A stretch of 64,000 bases of DNA. Source: Salminus brasiliensis. Lineage: Eukaryota > Chordata > Actinopteri > Characiformes > Bryconidae. The position numbers were made by a program, and so were the translations under genes. Location of the stretch: positions 29,330,987 through 29,394,986 of the forward strand of contig NC_132880.1 in assembly GCF_030463535.1 (NCBI RefSeq), given 5' to 3'. Under the pieces are notes generated by a model that was given only the letters and a program-made list of their open reading frames with translations, was not told the DNA's origin and did not search any database. Positions 34,667 to 48,300 of the stretch are shown one piece after another (the first letter of the stretch is position 1; every line of letters starts with the position of its first letter).

Positions 34667-35815
34667 CTCCGCGGCTCACAGAACAAGCCCAAAGTCTTCC
34701 AAATCACTGTCCTGGTTATCAAGGAAAGCTGTAGTTTGGGCCACACTCGAGTAAGAGGCGGGTTTAAAGCTCGGGGAGCACATGCTAAGCCTTTAATAAC
34801 GCCACTTTAATGAGCTTCAGGTGTGCATTATTAGTAACCCCACCAGTCCACCGCCTCTTTCAGTGAGTTTCACGTGGCCACAGGTAGACTAGGTTGAGTA
34901 AACACCAATGACAGCCAGGATTTACCTTTACTAATTTTTTAATTTATTTATCGATCGACAGATCGCATGTACACTTGAGTTCAAGTTTCCTCTTGAGTGA
35001 ACTGTTCATTCAGTTCGTCAGTGTGGACTTTTATTTTGGCAGTTCACCCTGTGCTGTAAGACGGTACGAACATTAAATCAGCTGATCCATTGTGTTAATC
35101 GTTTGCGCCAAATTATAAGTGATGATGAAGTTTATTTGAGCTCAAGCACATGTCTGAGATGTTTTGGCTGAATTCCGAATCCATAATTTTCACCGACGCA
35201 GGATCTGTTGAGTATTATAGACTTTAGTTTTGACATTGTAGGCTTCCACTGGTTCACTAGGTTTTTTTTTATTATTATTTATAATAATAATAATAACAAT
35301 TTAATGGATGTAATAATATATACTATTTTTAATACTACTGTAGCAATACTATATTTCCAACTCTGTATAATGTCTCTATAATCATTATTGTGTCCAACTT
35401 TACCACAGATTTTGTTTCCGAGAGTCTTGTAGAAATCCCTGTAATATGATTATAGATCACATTTATAGTTTACATTTTTACATATTATGTCAAAAACGTT
35501 TTAGCATTTGTAGAAGTCAAGACACGATGTATTTAATCCACACATTTGCTACACTTCATGAGAGTAAACATAATTTTACTAACTTTAAAAGAGTTCATAC
35601 TTAATATGAAAACAGTCCAGCAAGTCTAACTAGGCTAAAATAACTTCCACTGTTTTTTTGTGATTTCATGAAATATATACCACATACATATATCCGTCTA
35701 TTCAGCAATCAGTCGTTAAGCTCTGTGCATAATAAAAAAAAAAACGTTTGAATCATAATTAAATAATATTTTGAAAAAATTGTGCAGATTTTTTAAATAT
35801 TAAAACACTCTGAAT
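34667..35815. other. Spacer between divergent genes (C2CD4-like and GON4L)
   Basis: AT-rich DNA without recognisable exons; an ATT/AATAAT-rich patch lies near 35265-35335. The first ~150 bases after 34667 presumably hold the 5' UTR and promoter of the minus-strand gene. Confidence 0.4.
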
Positions 35816-36312
35816 TTGGTGGTCGAGCCGGAAGTGGCGTTTTATTGTTGTCCCACTTACCCGGTGACGCAACCGGGGATGGAGTGGCGCGTAGAAAGAA
35901 ACACCGCGTCTCTCTCTCTCTGTGTGTGTGTGTGTGTGTGTCTCTGTGTGTGTGTGTGTGTCTGTCTGTTTACCTTTGTGGACTTGTTTCACACCACCAA
36001 TAAGTGCAGTTTAGCACAGCTCGTCTCTGTGGTCTGAGAAGTCCATGAGCGAACCGGAAGAGACTGGAGTTTCTTTTCCAGCGAATCATTTGTAGTGGTG
36101 TTGAATTCGGGTAGTTAGCCAACAAGCTAAGGTTAAAAACTGGTTAAAACCCGGACCTACTAACAGTGGGTGAGAAGAGTCCAAAACAGGCAGACAGTAT
36201 ATCTCAGTAGAGTTAGTAGTCGCTGAAGCCGGGGTTAAAGTAGGTGAGCTAGATTCAGAAAGTGGGAGGTGTAGCCGTTTTGACATGTATTGGAAGCTTC
36301 AGTGGAGCTGAG
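35816..36312 (+). promoter_or_regulatory. GON4L: GON4L promoter and 5' UTR region
   Basis: Composition shifts to GC-rich. An ETS/GABP-type site GCCGGAAGTGGCG lies at about 35827-35839 and a second ACCGGAAGAG near 36054. A (TG)n/(TCTG)n microsatellite occupies about 35922-35968. The leader runs to the ATG at 36313. No TATA box. Transcription start unknown; a 5' UTR intron cannot be excluded. Confidence 0.5.
35922..35968 (+). repeat. (TG)n/(TCTG) microsatellite in GON4L 5' region
   Basis: Two TG runs separated by TCTC, ending in TCTGTCTG, within the presumed GON4L promoter or leader. Confidence 0.9.
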
Positions 36313-39300
36313 ATGAATCCGGGCCGAAAGCGCAGGCTGAACGCTGCCAAAGCCGCTGGTTCTCGCGCCAAGTGTAACAAGAATGAAGAGAACGACTGCA
36401 AGCCAGCAGCAACCACCCAGCCCCCCTGTCCTGACGGAGTGCTCGCCTCCTCCCAGCCCCCAGAGCTGGTAACGCTACATCATGAAAACACAGTGTCATC
36501 GAAACGAGCAGAAAATAGCAAAACCTGCACCCAAGAACTCTGTCCAGGCTCTGACAGTGAGGGTAAGGCGAGACATCGCGTAAAATGTGGATGATTACTT
36601 TAAGATAACGTCTCAATTTGTAGGTGGAATTTTGGACTATCATTAACTTACATATTCCTAAACTGCCTAACAGGTGTGGTGCAGAGTGCAATGGATCCAT
36701 CAGTGGATGAAACTGAGAAGACCCTGGTCATCACAGTCGGTGAGTGTGTGTATTTATTTATTTGTTTAATAAAGACATAACAATCTGTAAGTAATGTTTT
36801 TTGCATTGGTTGAATCACAGATTTGAGATTTGTGTTTGTGCACAGAACAGAATTACATTAGTCCAGGCAGAATGCAGGCATAGCAACACAAAACAAAGAA
36901 TTATTGCTGAACAGGAATAGGGGTGAATGTTTGGTGTAAAGTGAAGACGTGGGATATTATCTTTTAAATTTAGATTATTATGGTATTTTGTTGTTGTATT
37001 TGGCTCTCTTTCCATCTCCGTTTACATGCTTAAAAATGTGAGATTCATGAATCATAATGAAAGAAAGAGGTATGCACTAGGGAGGACTTATATTTATTGA
37101 AGAAAATGTAAAAGACACTTTAAATGGCAAAACGTATCACTCCATGACATCCACACTGAGCTGCCAACGTGTTTGGATTAGTGGTTCAGTAGGATTTTTA
37201 ACTATTTGAATCAAGCTTGCATATTTATTTACTTGCTTACTTTCTTCTTCCAGATCATGGGCTAAACGTCACACGGCAAAGTGGGCGGAGAAAAGGGTGT
37301 GTAAAAAGGAAACGTGAGATGAGTGGGACTTCTGAGGTAGGGTGCCAGCAAGAGGAAGATGAAATACAGCCAGAGGTTGAGATTGACAAAGAGCTTGACA
37401 GGGAGCTTGAGAACAAATCACGGCAGCATAACTTGACCTCAGCCAACGTGCGCAGTATTATACATGTAAGTGCGAAGGCCGTTTTCAAAAGCCTATGCAA
37501 AACGATACAAGCTACTTACTGCTGAGGGAGGTCATATCATTGCTGTAATCATACCCACAGGAGGTGATTACCAATGAGCATGTTGTGGCCATGATGAAAG
37601 CTGCCATCAATGACACTGAACCTGTTCCCCTGTTTGTGAGTATTAGCGACTCAGTTAAAAGTATATCCCATTTTTAACTGTATTATGTTCCTGACTTTGA
37701 GATCTGACTTACTCATGGGCCACCTTTCTGACTTTTTCAGGAGCCCAAGATGACTCGCTCTAAATTAAAGGAAGTTGTGGAGAAGGGAGTGGTAAGTTTG
37801 CTGAGCATTTCTATTTGTGGTCTATGAGGAGCAGTACAATACATCTTGAGTGCTGCAGTGTCTTCAATCATTACATATTCATTTTGATACCTGTTTTTGT
37901 TGATTTATAGATATTGATTATGTCAAACTTTTAATGAACTTTCAATTTTCAATAATTACAATTTCAAATACAATTTTTAATTCTAATGCCAAGATTTGAT
38001 TTTCCAGATTTTAAGTGTGGATGCATCTTTAAAATAAAAAACAGCTGTTTGACCCTCTCACTGCCCAGATCACTCCAACTGAGTGTATATGTTTAGTTTT
38101 GCTCTTTGACAGTGGTTTACGTAAAGGACCTTGGAATGAATGGATTATATTGATGATACAGCACGAAATTTCAACACTGTTTTCAACAATAATTTTTTGC
38201 TTTCTTAGTTCTCTTCTGAAATTGCAACACCCTTAGAAATGTTTATCTGAAGCCTATAAGAATCTGATTCTGATAAATTATTTATTTTGTAGGTCATTCC
38301 CACTTGGAACATTTCACCAATTAAGAAACCCAGCAAAGTGAAGGTAAAAGAAACAACTCCACTGCAGAATTAGTGATTGTTAACGTCAAAGTAATGTTGC
38401 ATTAATGGATTTTTCTTTTACTTCTTTTTTCTTTTAAGGGTCCCCAGTTTGTGGACATCCCTTTAGAGGAGGAAGACTCATCTGATGAAGAGTACTGCCC
38501 TGATGAAGAGGAAGATGATGAGACAGCAGAAGATGTAAGAATATTGTATGCAGACAAATGACACCAATCAACAACTGTTTTGTCTCTGTTGTGCAAATAT
38601 AGGATTTGTGTTTTTGTAGACATTTTTGGAAAGTGATTTGGAGAGTACTGCCTCGTCACCACGGGGCACTCGGAAAAGCCTCAGCAGATCCTTCAGTGAA
38701 TATGATGGAGAAAACAGCTGCAGCCCTAGACAGGTATCTCACACTTGCAGAGAAATATTCGCCCCCTGTTTATCCCTTACAGCACCTCACTTTTTACCTT
38801 CCGCATTTGGATATTTGGGTAAAACCCTAGACAGTTGTGCCAGCTCGGAGCCCAGTGTGAGACCACCCTCATTACTATGTAACATATGTCCTGGCTGAAT
38901 TACATTGAATACATTTTGTGTTAAGTAAACTGATGAGGAAGATCATAGCCTTCAATACGTTTTTCTGCAAAATGATAAAATTACACCTGTAATTTGAGTC
39001 CCTTAAGAAGTGAGAACACATGGTAAATGTTTATATTTTTTGGGCCCTATTTTCTGTAAAGACATACAATGGCTCACACAAACAGCAACATTTCTCACTT
39101 GTTCCCTCCAGACTTTGCGCAGGGCAAGGCATCTGAGAGTGGAGGTGGTGCCCATGGGCCCCCCACCACCCCCTCAGGGCCCCGAGCCTCCGGGGCCATC
39201 AAAAGAGTGCAGCTTCATGGAGAAACTTCATGCTGTGGATGAGGAGTTGGCCATCGGATCGGATTCTATTGACACATTCCAGGTAGCTCCTATATTCACA

Positions 39301-42300
39301 TGACCCCCCCCCCCCCCCACACACACACACACACACAGTGTGTTGTTTGTGAACAACCCTTCTAATAAATGCATTCAGCTACTTTAAGTTGCAACCATTG
39401 CTGACACAGATGTGCAGATATACACACACACACACATACAGAGCTTGTTTTGTCCGTAGAGACGTTTTGCCAATAGAATAGGACTCTCTGGGGCTGATAA
39501 ACATGAAACAATTGACACCTTGCCTAATGCCAGGCATAGGCTAGAGGAGTAAAAAGCCCCCTAGCGTTGCGCTGTGGAGCAGTGGGTCTTTTCTGTGTAC
39601 TTTTGGGATGAGGTGGGATGGTCATCTTGAACGCACATAATGCTCTTGTTACTGAATGCAAATAAATTCTCACAGCAATGCTCCAAAATCTAGTAGAATG
39701 CCTTCCCTGAACAGTAGAGACAGGTAATCCATCAAAAGCAGGGTTTTTTTTAATACCCTTGATGAATAAGCAGGTGTCCCAATACTTTATCCACATAATA
39801 TATGATGAATATAATAATGAATATAATGTCTCTCAATCCCCTTGTTCGTAGTCTCTTAGCAGCAGTGGAGAGGACAGTCTTATGGCTTTTCGCACTCGTT
39901 CCAAACGTCCATTGCGAGACGTGCCACTGGGTCGTCTGGAGGCAGAGCTGCGAGCTCCTGACATCACGCCAGACATGTATGAGCCTGGCTCCGCCACAGA
40001 GGATAGAGAGTGGACACGGTGGCTGCAGGGCCTAATGAGTTCTGATGTAGAGAATGAAGGTTTGGATGTTAAAATGTCTCCCTTCTGAACTAAACTGTGT
40101 ACTGTGAACTGAATTGTGCCACTGTCAAATGATGCTTCATCTGCGAACACAGATGAAGCAGTGTTTATTAATGGTTGGTGATCTCATAAATGAATGTAAC
40201 TCATCTTGCTTCCAACACCCTACACTGTGTCCTGTTAGAGGAGGGTGATGATGAAGATGATCCAGAGTATAACTTTCTGGCTGACATTGATGAGCCGGAT
40301 GTGGAGGATTACAGAAATGACAAGGCAGTGCGCATCACCAGTGAGTAAACAACTTATACGAACATTCTGTGTTCTCACATCTGCCCAGAGCCTTTTAGGG
40401 TTTGACCACCTCTAATAAGCTATTATGAAATATGTAACTTCAATGTAACGCCAAAAATAAAAAAAAGATTGCACCAGGTAATAGGTTCTCTACATTGTAC
40501 AGTATAACTGACTTTACCTGCTAAATATTTCTTAATTTTCTCTTTTTACCAGAAAAGGAAGTGAATGATTTGATGGAAGAGCTGTTTGATGCAGTAAGAA
40601 ATTTAATTTATTGAAAACTAATTTTCAATATATTAGAATGAGTTATTGCTCTCTTTTTGTTGTAAATTCTTCATATTCTATCTGTCTCTGTTGAATAATT
40701 TGCCTGTATCTCATAGTTTCAGGATGAATTAGGGGGGCAAGATGAAGAAGGCCACGAGGAAGAAGAAGAAAAAGAAGATGACGACACTACCCAGCAGGAA
40801 CCACCCTGTGTTCTGGAAACACTTCAGTAAGCTTTTTTATTGCCACCCTTAGTCATGCACAGAGATTGCATTACTTAAACACATCTCTTAACATATCTTT
40901 TTCAACTTATTGTGTAGTTAGCAGTGTTTTTTAGTAAATGTTTGTGTTACACATCAAATAAAAATTGGTCACACAGTCTAATGCTTTGACATTAAATTAT
41001 ATGGAAAAATATATAAGATAAGAATTGGTCTGAATTATGTATGGTATGTAAAGTCCAATATAAAAAAATATGTACAAGTAAAAATTTTATCTTGTTTCTG
41101 TTGGTCTGTGAACGAGTAAAATGGTAAGGAATACTACATATTTTTTGCAGGTCATTCAGCACAGTGTCTTTTTAAATTGCTTCAAGCATAAGATTACAAA
41201 ACCATCTCATATAGAACATATCACTCCTTAACATTACTTAACCTTCTACTATTAGACTTAACTCCTAATTCCTTATTTTGTTTTATTATTGTTATTATTA
41301 GTGTGCGTGTGCGTGTAACCGTATCTGACCTGTGTGCAGGTACGAGGACCCTTTGGCAGACATCCTGAAACAGCGCTACCGAACAGTGAAAGAACAGCTG
41401 GCAGCTATCCGCAAGCGGAAGGCTCTCTTGGAGAGTAAAGGTGTACCCATACCTTCCCCTAGACCTAAACTCCCCACAAGTCCCTCTGGTCCCCTGCTTC
41501 TCACCCAGACTCAGAAACTCCACCTCCAGCAGCACATTCAGCAGGTCAGAGACAGACAAGCTCCAGTCTAATACTGACAAGAAAAACATGTAGGACATTG
41601 TGATGTGATTTAAGAGTATTGTGTTTTTTTTTAAGGTTTTGCTGGGTTGTAAAAAGGTTTTGTAATGTGTATTACAGCATGTGCAATTGCTGACTCAGGT
41701 GAACATGCTGAGCAGATCCGTAAAAGTTCTACACACTGAGGCCTGCACAGCTAGACAGTTTCTGGTGAGACATGTCCTTACTCTCACTTACACACCTTCA
41801 CTCAGTCATTCTCACGTATTTACAGTTTTTCAAATCCACTAAATGTAATGGATTTTGTTTTTCCACATTATCTTTGACAGTTTCATTAATGCTTTTTGTG
41901 TCACTGTCCCTGCTGGTCATATGACTGATTTGTTGATGGAACATGGAGGCATTCATTTTAACGGCCCATAAATCTCCTCTTAACTCGACACTTGTAACAC
42001 ATCAATGCCAAGTTTACACTACGAATTTAGCCCTGATTTCCGCTCACTAACAGGTTTTGGAAGTCTCTGAGAAAAACATCGGCGGCAAATCGGTGTTTGC
42101 TCTGGGTTCAAAGATCGGCTCTAGATCGCTAAATGTGAATTGTTCAAAGACACAACCTGACCTGACCCCGTGAGTTTAAAAAAAAAAATCTAGCATGCTA
42201 AATATCTGGACCTGTCTACGAAAAAAGTTGTCACAACTGGGTTACGACTGGCAGTAGTGCGGTGTTGTGTTCCAGCCAAAAGCAAGGAAGAAGCGAAAGG

Positions 42301-45300
42301 ACTCCCTAAATCCAGTCTTGTCATGTATCTACATGTGTGTGGTGCAGAGGCATAATATAGTTTATTTTAGAATGCCCTGGCTTACACTCAACCATAATAC
42401 CTACTTTTTTATTGCAAAAATTTATATTTATTTATTTCCAGCTCCCTCTGCAGAACAGATAATCCCTACTGGCCTTGCATCCTAACCCACTCCTTCACCC
42501 ATATTCTTAGTTTTTTCAGTGCATATCAGCACACAAACAAATTTAACTGCTCGTTTCTTGCAGACATCCATGTCCATGTGTTTCAGAAAAAAAACTTTCT
42601 CACGCATGGTATCGCATCATTCTCTGTCACTTCTTTTTGCGTGTTTTCGTGACAAAACAAAAGCAGACAGGCTTGTCTGCAATTTTTCCTGGAACGATCG
42701 TGTAATGTGTGACCTGCTGTCGTTGAACAGTTGTGTAGTGTGCAAACCACAACGAGTTAAACATTCATGATTACAAGAGATCGATTTGTGTAGTTTCAGT
42801 ACAGTCGTGTAGTGAAGTAGTTTGAAGCACCAACCAAAAGAGTTAAAGAGTAAAAAATCTTTTACATTTCTTTTTAAAGGGTTCTTCACACATATAGCTA
42901 TGCATACATTTACAAAAATGGTTCTTTATGGTACAAAGAACAGTATTTTTTTTTATTCATTTATTTTAAGTTTTTTGCAGTTTACAGGAAAAGCTACATA
43001 CCGCAGATGTAGTGGTTCAACTAGACATGTTTGGTGTTTGAAGTTTGTTTCCTTTGTTTCGCAATGGAGCTGCAAAGCTAGTGTAATAAATGTTGATGGT
43101 AAAAGGTGGCACACTTTCATTGCTTTTAGCTACTTTAGCTTCAGAGCAATAGTAAAGAAGATAATCAGACATGTCTTGGTCAGTCAAATATGTGTGTGTA
43201 TGGAGAACATTTGTTTTTTTAGATTGTTTTGGTCAGTCACTCTTTTATGGTATTGAACACAATAAATGAGTTGTAACTTGTGATTAGTATTACACTTAAA
43301 AGCATTTTAGTGTTATGCAGTTGATAACTATCTCTCTCGTGCTCTCTCGCTCTTAGGCAGAGCTGCAGTTCTTTGCCCAGCAGGGAGAGCAGGGTCGGAG
43401 TGAGATAGAGCCTGGCTTTGTCAGTATCTTCAGAGCCTGTAACCTCCAGGCTGCTGTCTCCCTGCTTGAGGAGTTGGACAGTTCTCCTGAAATTGACCCA
43501 CAGGCACACGGGCCACTGTTCCCAGGTAAAGTGCCCTTTATATGTTTCAAATCCAAGTATAAGTGTACAAAAACACTATTGTGCACAGTGCATAGGTAGT
43601 TCCTGCTCACAATTAGTGAGTTGTTATCATCGGTTATATTAGTAATAGATTCACTTATTGAAGTTTTATTAAACTCATCTAAACTAATTACTTTTAGGAC
43701 TCAAACTAATTAAATAATCTGGAAAATTGTAATTAAATTCAAAACACAACATATTTACATTTTAGGCTTTATGTAATGTTCTCTAGGGACTCAGATTCCA
43801 GCTCATTTGGTGTGGTTGATGGCCACACGTCCTGTTTTCCTCTACCCTGAGCTGCTTCCGAAGGTTGACCTGTTGACTTTCCATTACAAGGCACCATTTA
43901 ATTCAGCAGAGAACTGGTGAGTCATATTTCCACACCAGACTCCTTTATGATAATTTTCAGAAGTTAAAAATGTCCATGTGTACTTTCAAAAGTGTCATTG
44001 GGTATGTGAAGTACAACAGAGAACTGCTGTAAAAGTGCAAGTTTCATACTTAACAGTAATGGTTTTGTGCATGCAGTTGCACAGAGAATATATGGGACAC
44101 GAAGAGTAAAATTCCAAAGTGCTCGTTAGCAGTCTGTTAGCCTGAATGGAATGCAGAGTGTCACACGAGCAACAACTAAAGGAATTTACGTTTACAGATA
44201 GGGTTGCAGCGGTAACTGGTTTCATGGTATACCACGGTATTAAAATGCACAGTTATCATGCCGTGGGCATTTGCTTATTACCGGTACTAAAGAAGAAAAA
44301 GCATGCGCAGCTCTGCTCCACCTCAGTCACTGGCGCAATGCTCAAGCTCTCAGCGACAGATTTAACCAGTCTCCATCCCCCTAAAAAATCTAAACTGAAA
44401 TCAGCAGTGTGGGACTACTTCTGATACCTGCAAAACGGACATGAATATGGGTATCCCATTTGCAATCAATGTGGAAGTAAAGTGGCAGCTTAAGGAGGGA
44501 ATAACTCAAACTTGTTCTCCCATCTATGAGAACACCCTCCTTCTGTGCAAATCAAAGTATGTGTCCTGTTAATAACTGTCTCCCTAACAAAAATGTGTGA
44601 AATTTCGACTATAAACCATATCTCTGTTTCCTCATGCTTAATCCATGCGGTAAACACCAGCAAAAGCATGTCTGTGTTAAGGCCCTTTTACACCGATTTG
44701 GATTTTTCCGGTCTCAAAATTGAAAAAAAATCAAAATTTACATGTGTTCATTTTCAAAATATGCCTATTTTTCATCTGTTAAAATCAGGCTCAGTGTGAA
44801 AGCCTTAAAAGACAAATATGAGGATCATCTCAGAAATAATCCCCTCTGTCAGCAGTATCTGATTATTTCCCACTAATTTAGCAGTAAAACGGATGGTTAC
44901 AACGGTAGTTGATCAGGCACTGACCCAGACTCAGTTTCTCAGATATTAAATATTTTTATGGTGATACATAATTGTACCAAACTTTTTTAATGCAGGACCT
45001 TTACTTCTAAGAGTACATGTAAAGTGTAGTATTAGTACTTTTACTATCTATTTATAATTTATTATAATTTCCTGATCCAGCTCAGCCAACTGTCACACAG
45101 TCATGTTCATAGGGAATTAAGTTAGATCCCTTATCTAAACAAAACAAAGAAGTGAAGCATGCTATAGCATATTTTATTGCCAAGGACCTGATGCCTTTAA
45201 AAACAGTGGAAAAACCTGGAAAATGCGGTGACACCGCAATATTTTCAGAGATGGTTATCATACAGTGAAAATCTCATAACATTGCAACCCTGTTTATGGA

Positions 45301-48300
45301 ATTGGGCAGTAAAAAATATAAAATTGTTGTTTGTTTGTTTTTGTAGTAGTGACAATACTCATGGTATTAAAAACCGAACATTTCAGCTCAAAGACCTCAG
45401 ATGGGCACAGGACTCCTGTTTAAAATCACTTAAAAAGCACACACATTTAAAAGCACACAAATTAAAACCAGTGTGATTCACTAATGGGGACAAGGGATGG
45501 ATCCAATCCTCTCCTCTACCCCATCTAGTGGGCTAAATACAGAAGGACAGAGCCAGTAGTTTAGGTATCACTGGTTACCTGTTGAAACTATGTAAGATAA
45601 ATGGGGCAGTGCATTCAAAAGTACACCATATAGTCAATTTCTTGTCCCCTTGGAGTAAGTGAATCTGAAGTTTATAAATATTGCTCCTAACTTTTACCAC
45701 TACTTGTTCTGTACCAAAAGAAAATCAGATACTGAATGAACCGTCTTTAAACTGTTGTCACCGGATTGCTAATATTAATACCTTGTTTTAATGCTCATGG
45801 CATGTTTATGAAAGTATACTGCGATACAAATACAGTGTATAAAGCTGCACTTCTTTCTTCTGTTGCAGTTTGGTGATTTTGGGCCATAAACACTTCCAGG
45901 GCACTTTACACCCACTGCAGCTGGCGTGTCATTATTTGCTTGTGGCTAGAAACTTTGTCTGTTTGAGAACCCACATTCGCTCTGCATTTCAAAAACAAAG
46001 CCCCAACATCATCAAGGTTTGTGAACATTTCTTGTGGCACAATATGTGGCAAACTGTATGCTTAATGTTTATCCTGTGATACCATAATTTTCAGCCTGTC
46101 TTTTATTGATCTCTCTGTGTTTTGTGTTCCAGAATTATTTTCTAGAGGGTGTATATCCCCCCATGCCTTTAGCTTGTGAGAGAGTCCGTGCTGGTGACCT
46201 GCGTCCTCCAGTGGAGAGAGAAAGACGCCTTATGCCCTATTGGCTTTTGGTAATAATTCTTCTTGCGTCTGAAAGAATAACCTTGGGTAGACAGGTAAAA
46301 GGTTAATAAGGACTACTAAAATTGCTAGTTAAAGCTTTCAGTGGACAAATGTACACGTAAATATTATTTGGGATTAAAAAAAACTTTTTTAGCTGCAAAG
46401 TTTTAGCCACACATTATACTGTTAGCAATTTATAGCTTCTGCTGACTTCTGTAAAACACAATTGCTATATAGTTCTATACGTAACAACTTTTATTTTCTG
46501 CCCAACAGGAAAACCTTAAACTGATTTCTGAAGAAGTGAGAAAATACAACCAACCATTTGCCAGTTTTCAAACCACCGAGCTGGAAGGCGCAGACACTAC
46601 TGTAGTTCCTGCTACTCCTTCCGCCGTTTCGGAACCTACCTCTCCATCCTGTACTTTTCCTCCGGGTACTCGCTACCCTCCCTGGCTGCCGGAGACTCTT
46701 GCTGTAACTCTGAAGCCACTTCCTCCTGGTTCCAGTAGAAAAAAGAACTCTGACCCTTGTGCACAAACTTTAACCGAACCTTTCAAACCTTCTCCACCAC
46801 CAAAAGGTGTGGTGGAGGTCCTCAGTCGCCTCCCACCCCTTTTGCCTAAATGTGCAAGTCCTTCTGTGAAAACAGTCGTTCATCCTGATCAACCTGGTGA
46901 TCAGGTCAATCAAGTTAATATCCGGTGTAGGAGAAGACCAAAGATGAACCCCTCCTCTTCTGGACCTGTAACCAGGAAAAGAACTGAAGAAACCCAAACA
47001 GAACCCTCCAAAGTGAACTCATGTTCTGTAGGCGAAACACATCATATAGCTTCTGCAAAAGTAGCTCTGACAGACCCAAGGGAAGGGAATGTTGTCACCT
47101 TACCCACTGCTCCATTAGCTACCAGTCTGAGCCTACCTTCTCTAGGGGATGTAGCTGTACAAACTACAGAAATGCATGTTACAGGCCCTAGTACTGCAGA
47201 AAGAGCACCACCAGGGCCAAACCAAGGAAATGTTATAATCATACCCACTACTCCAGCAGCCACTGCTTTTATATGTCCTACACCCATCACTAAGGTAGTA
47301 ACTCAAACATCTGTATCTTTCACCCCATTGGCTAAAGACCACATAAGCCAGCGTTGTGGTACTCTGCTCAGGCTAAGCACAGGACCAAGAATCCCTCTGG
47401 GCACAAATCCTCAAAAGGCACTCTCTGTGTCGCAAAATACTCTGCATCAGTTTCTTATACTGCCTCCAGGCTGTATACTCACAAATAGTGCAAATTGTCA
47501 GAATGCTAATCAGAACTATAAACCTGTTACAACTCACAACCAGAGACCCTCTTTAGCTCAAGAGACAACAGTCATAGAAAGCATTAATCCAAGTCCCTTA
47601 GGGAACATTTCTGAGGGCATTCAGGTTTCTAGTGAAATTGTACTGAACATACCCTCAACTAAAGATCTGGAAGGCAGCATTAAACACAATGCATTAAATG
47701 AAAATAAAACAGTAGAGGAAGAAGAATTGGACACAGATGAAATGATTAGTAAAGACAGAGAACAGGAGGAGTGTGAAGAGGAAGCATTTAGAAAACCATT
47801 CCTTACCTTGTCAGAATCCTCAGGAAGCCCAACACCTAGTTTGTCAGGGGACGATGTTGCCATGGCAACAGGGATGGCAGAGGATGAAGGGGAACAGAGG
47901 CAACCTGAAGGCACCGAAGGGGAGATGGAAGAAGACATCATGGAGAGAAAAGCAGAAGAGGAACATTCTGGGAAGATTACCGAAGTGACGTCACCTGCTT
48001 CTGAGGCCTCCGTGCTGTCTGTGCCAGAGCTTAAGGTAAGTTTATTTGTGGAAGCTTGTAATCAACTCCTTGTTGACGTTGCACCTCCATAGATGTTTGC
48101 CACTAACCACAACCTGCCACCAGAATTCCTCACTGGAGTGGTCAAGCATTCAGGTATGTACTGTTATTGGTGCATGCCACCCATGCGCTCGCCCATTTGT
48201 TTAGAATGTGGTGAGGGACGACTCGTATGACTAAATCACTTGTTCCACATCTCTGTAGAACAGCGCCTGTGGTTGTTTTTCTTTACATATGACAGTAATG

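Noticed and set aside
34287-34754. 155-codon + strand frame opposite the C2CD4-like gene
   Set aside because: Shadow of the GC-rich minus-strand gene; the minus frame has family motifs and this one has none.
42822-43256. 144-codon frame in the long GON4L intron
   Set aside because: No similarity to any family, Phe/Ser/Lys-rich and inside a 1.6-kb intron with good flanking splice sites.
48093-48153. Possible extra GON4L exon after a 58-base intron (encoding '[20 protein letters not shown]')
   Set aside because: It would leave phase 1, which does not fit the next exon. The direct join of the exon ending at 48035 ('SVPELK') to 'ETMEKL' at 48455 keeps phase 0 and matches remembered family sequence.
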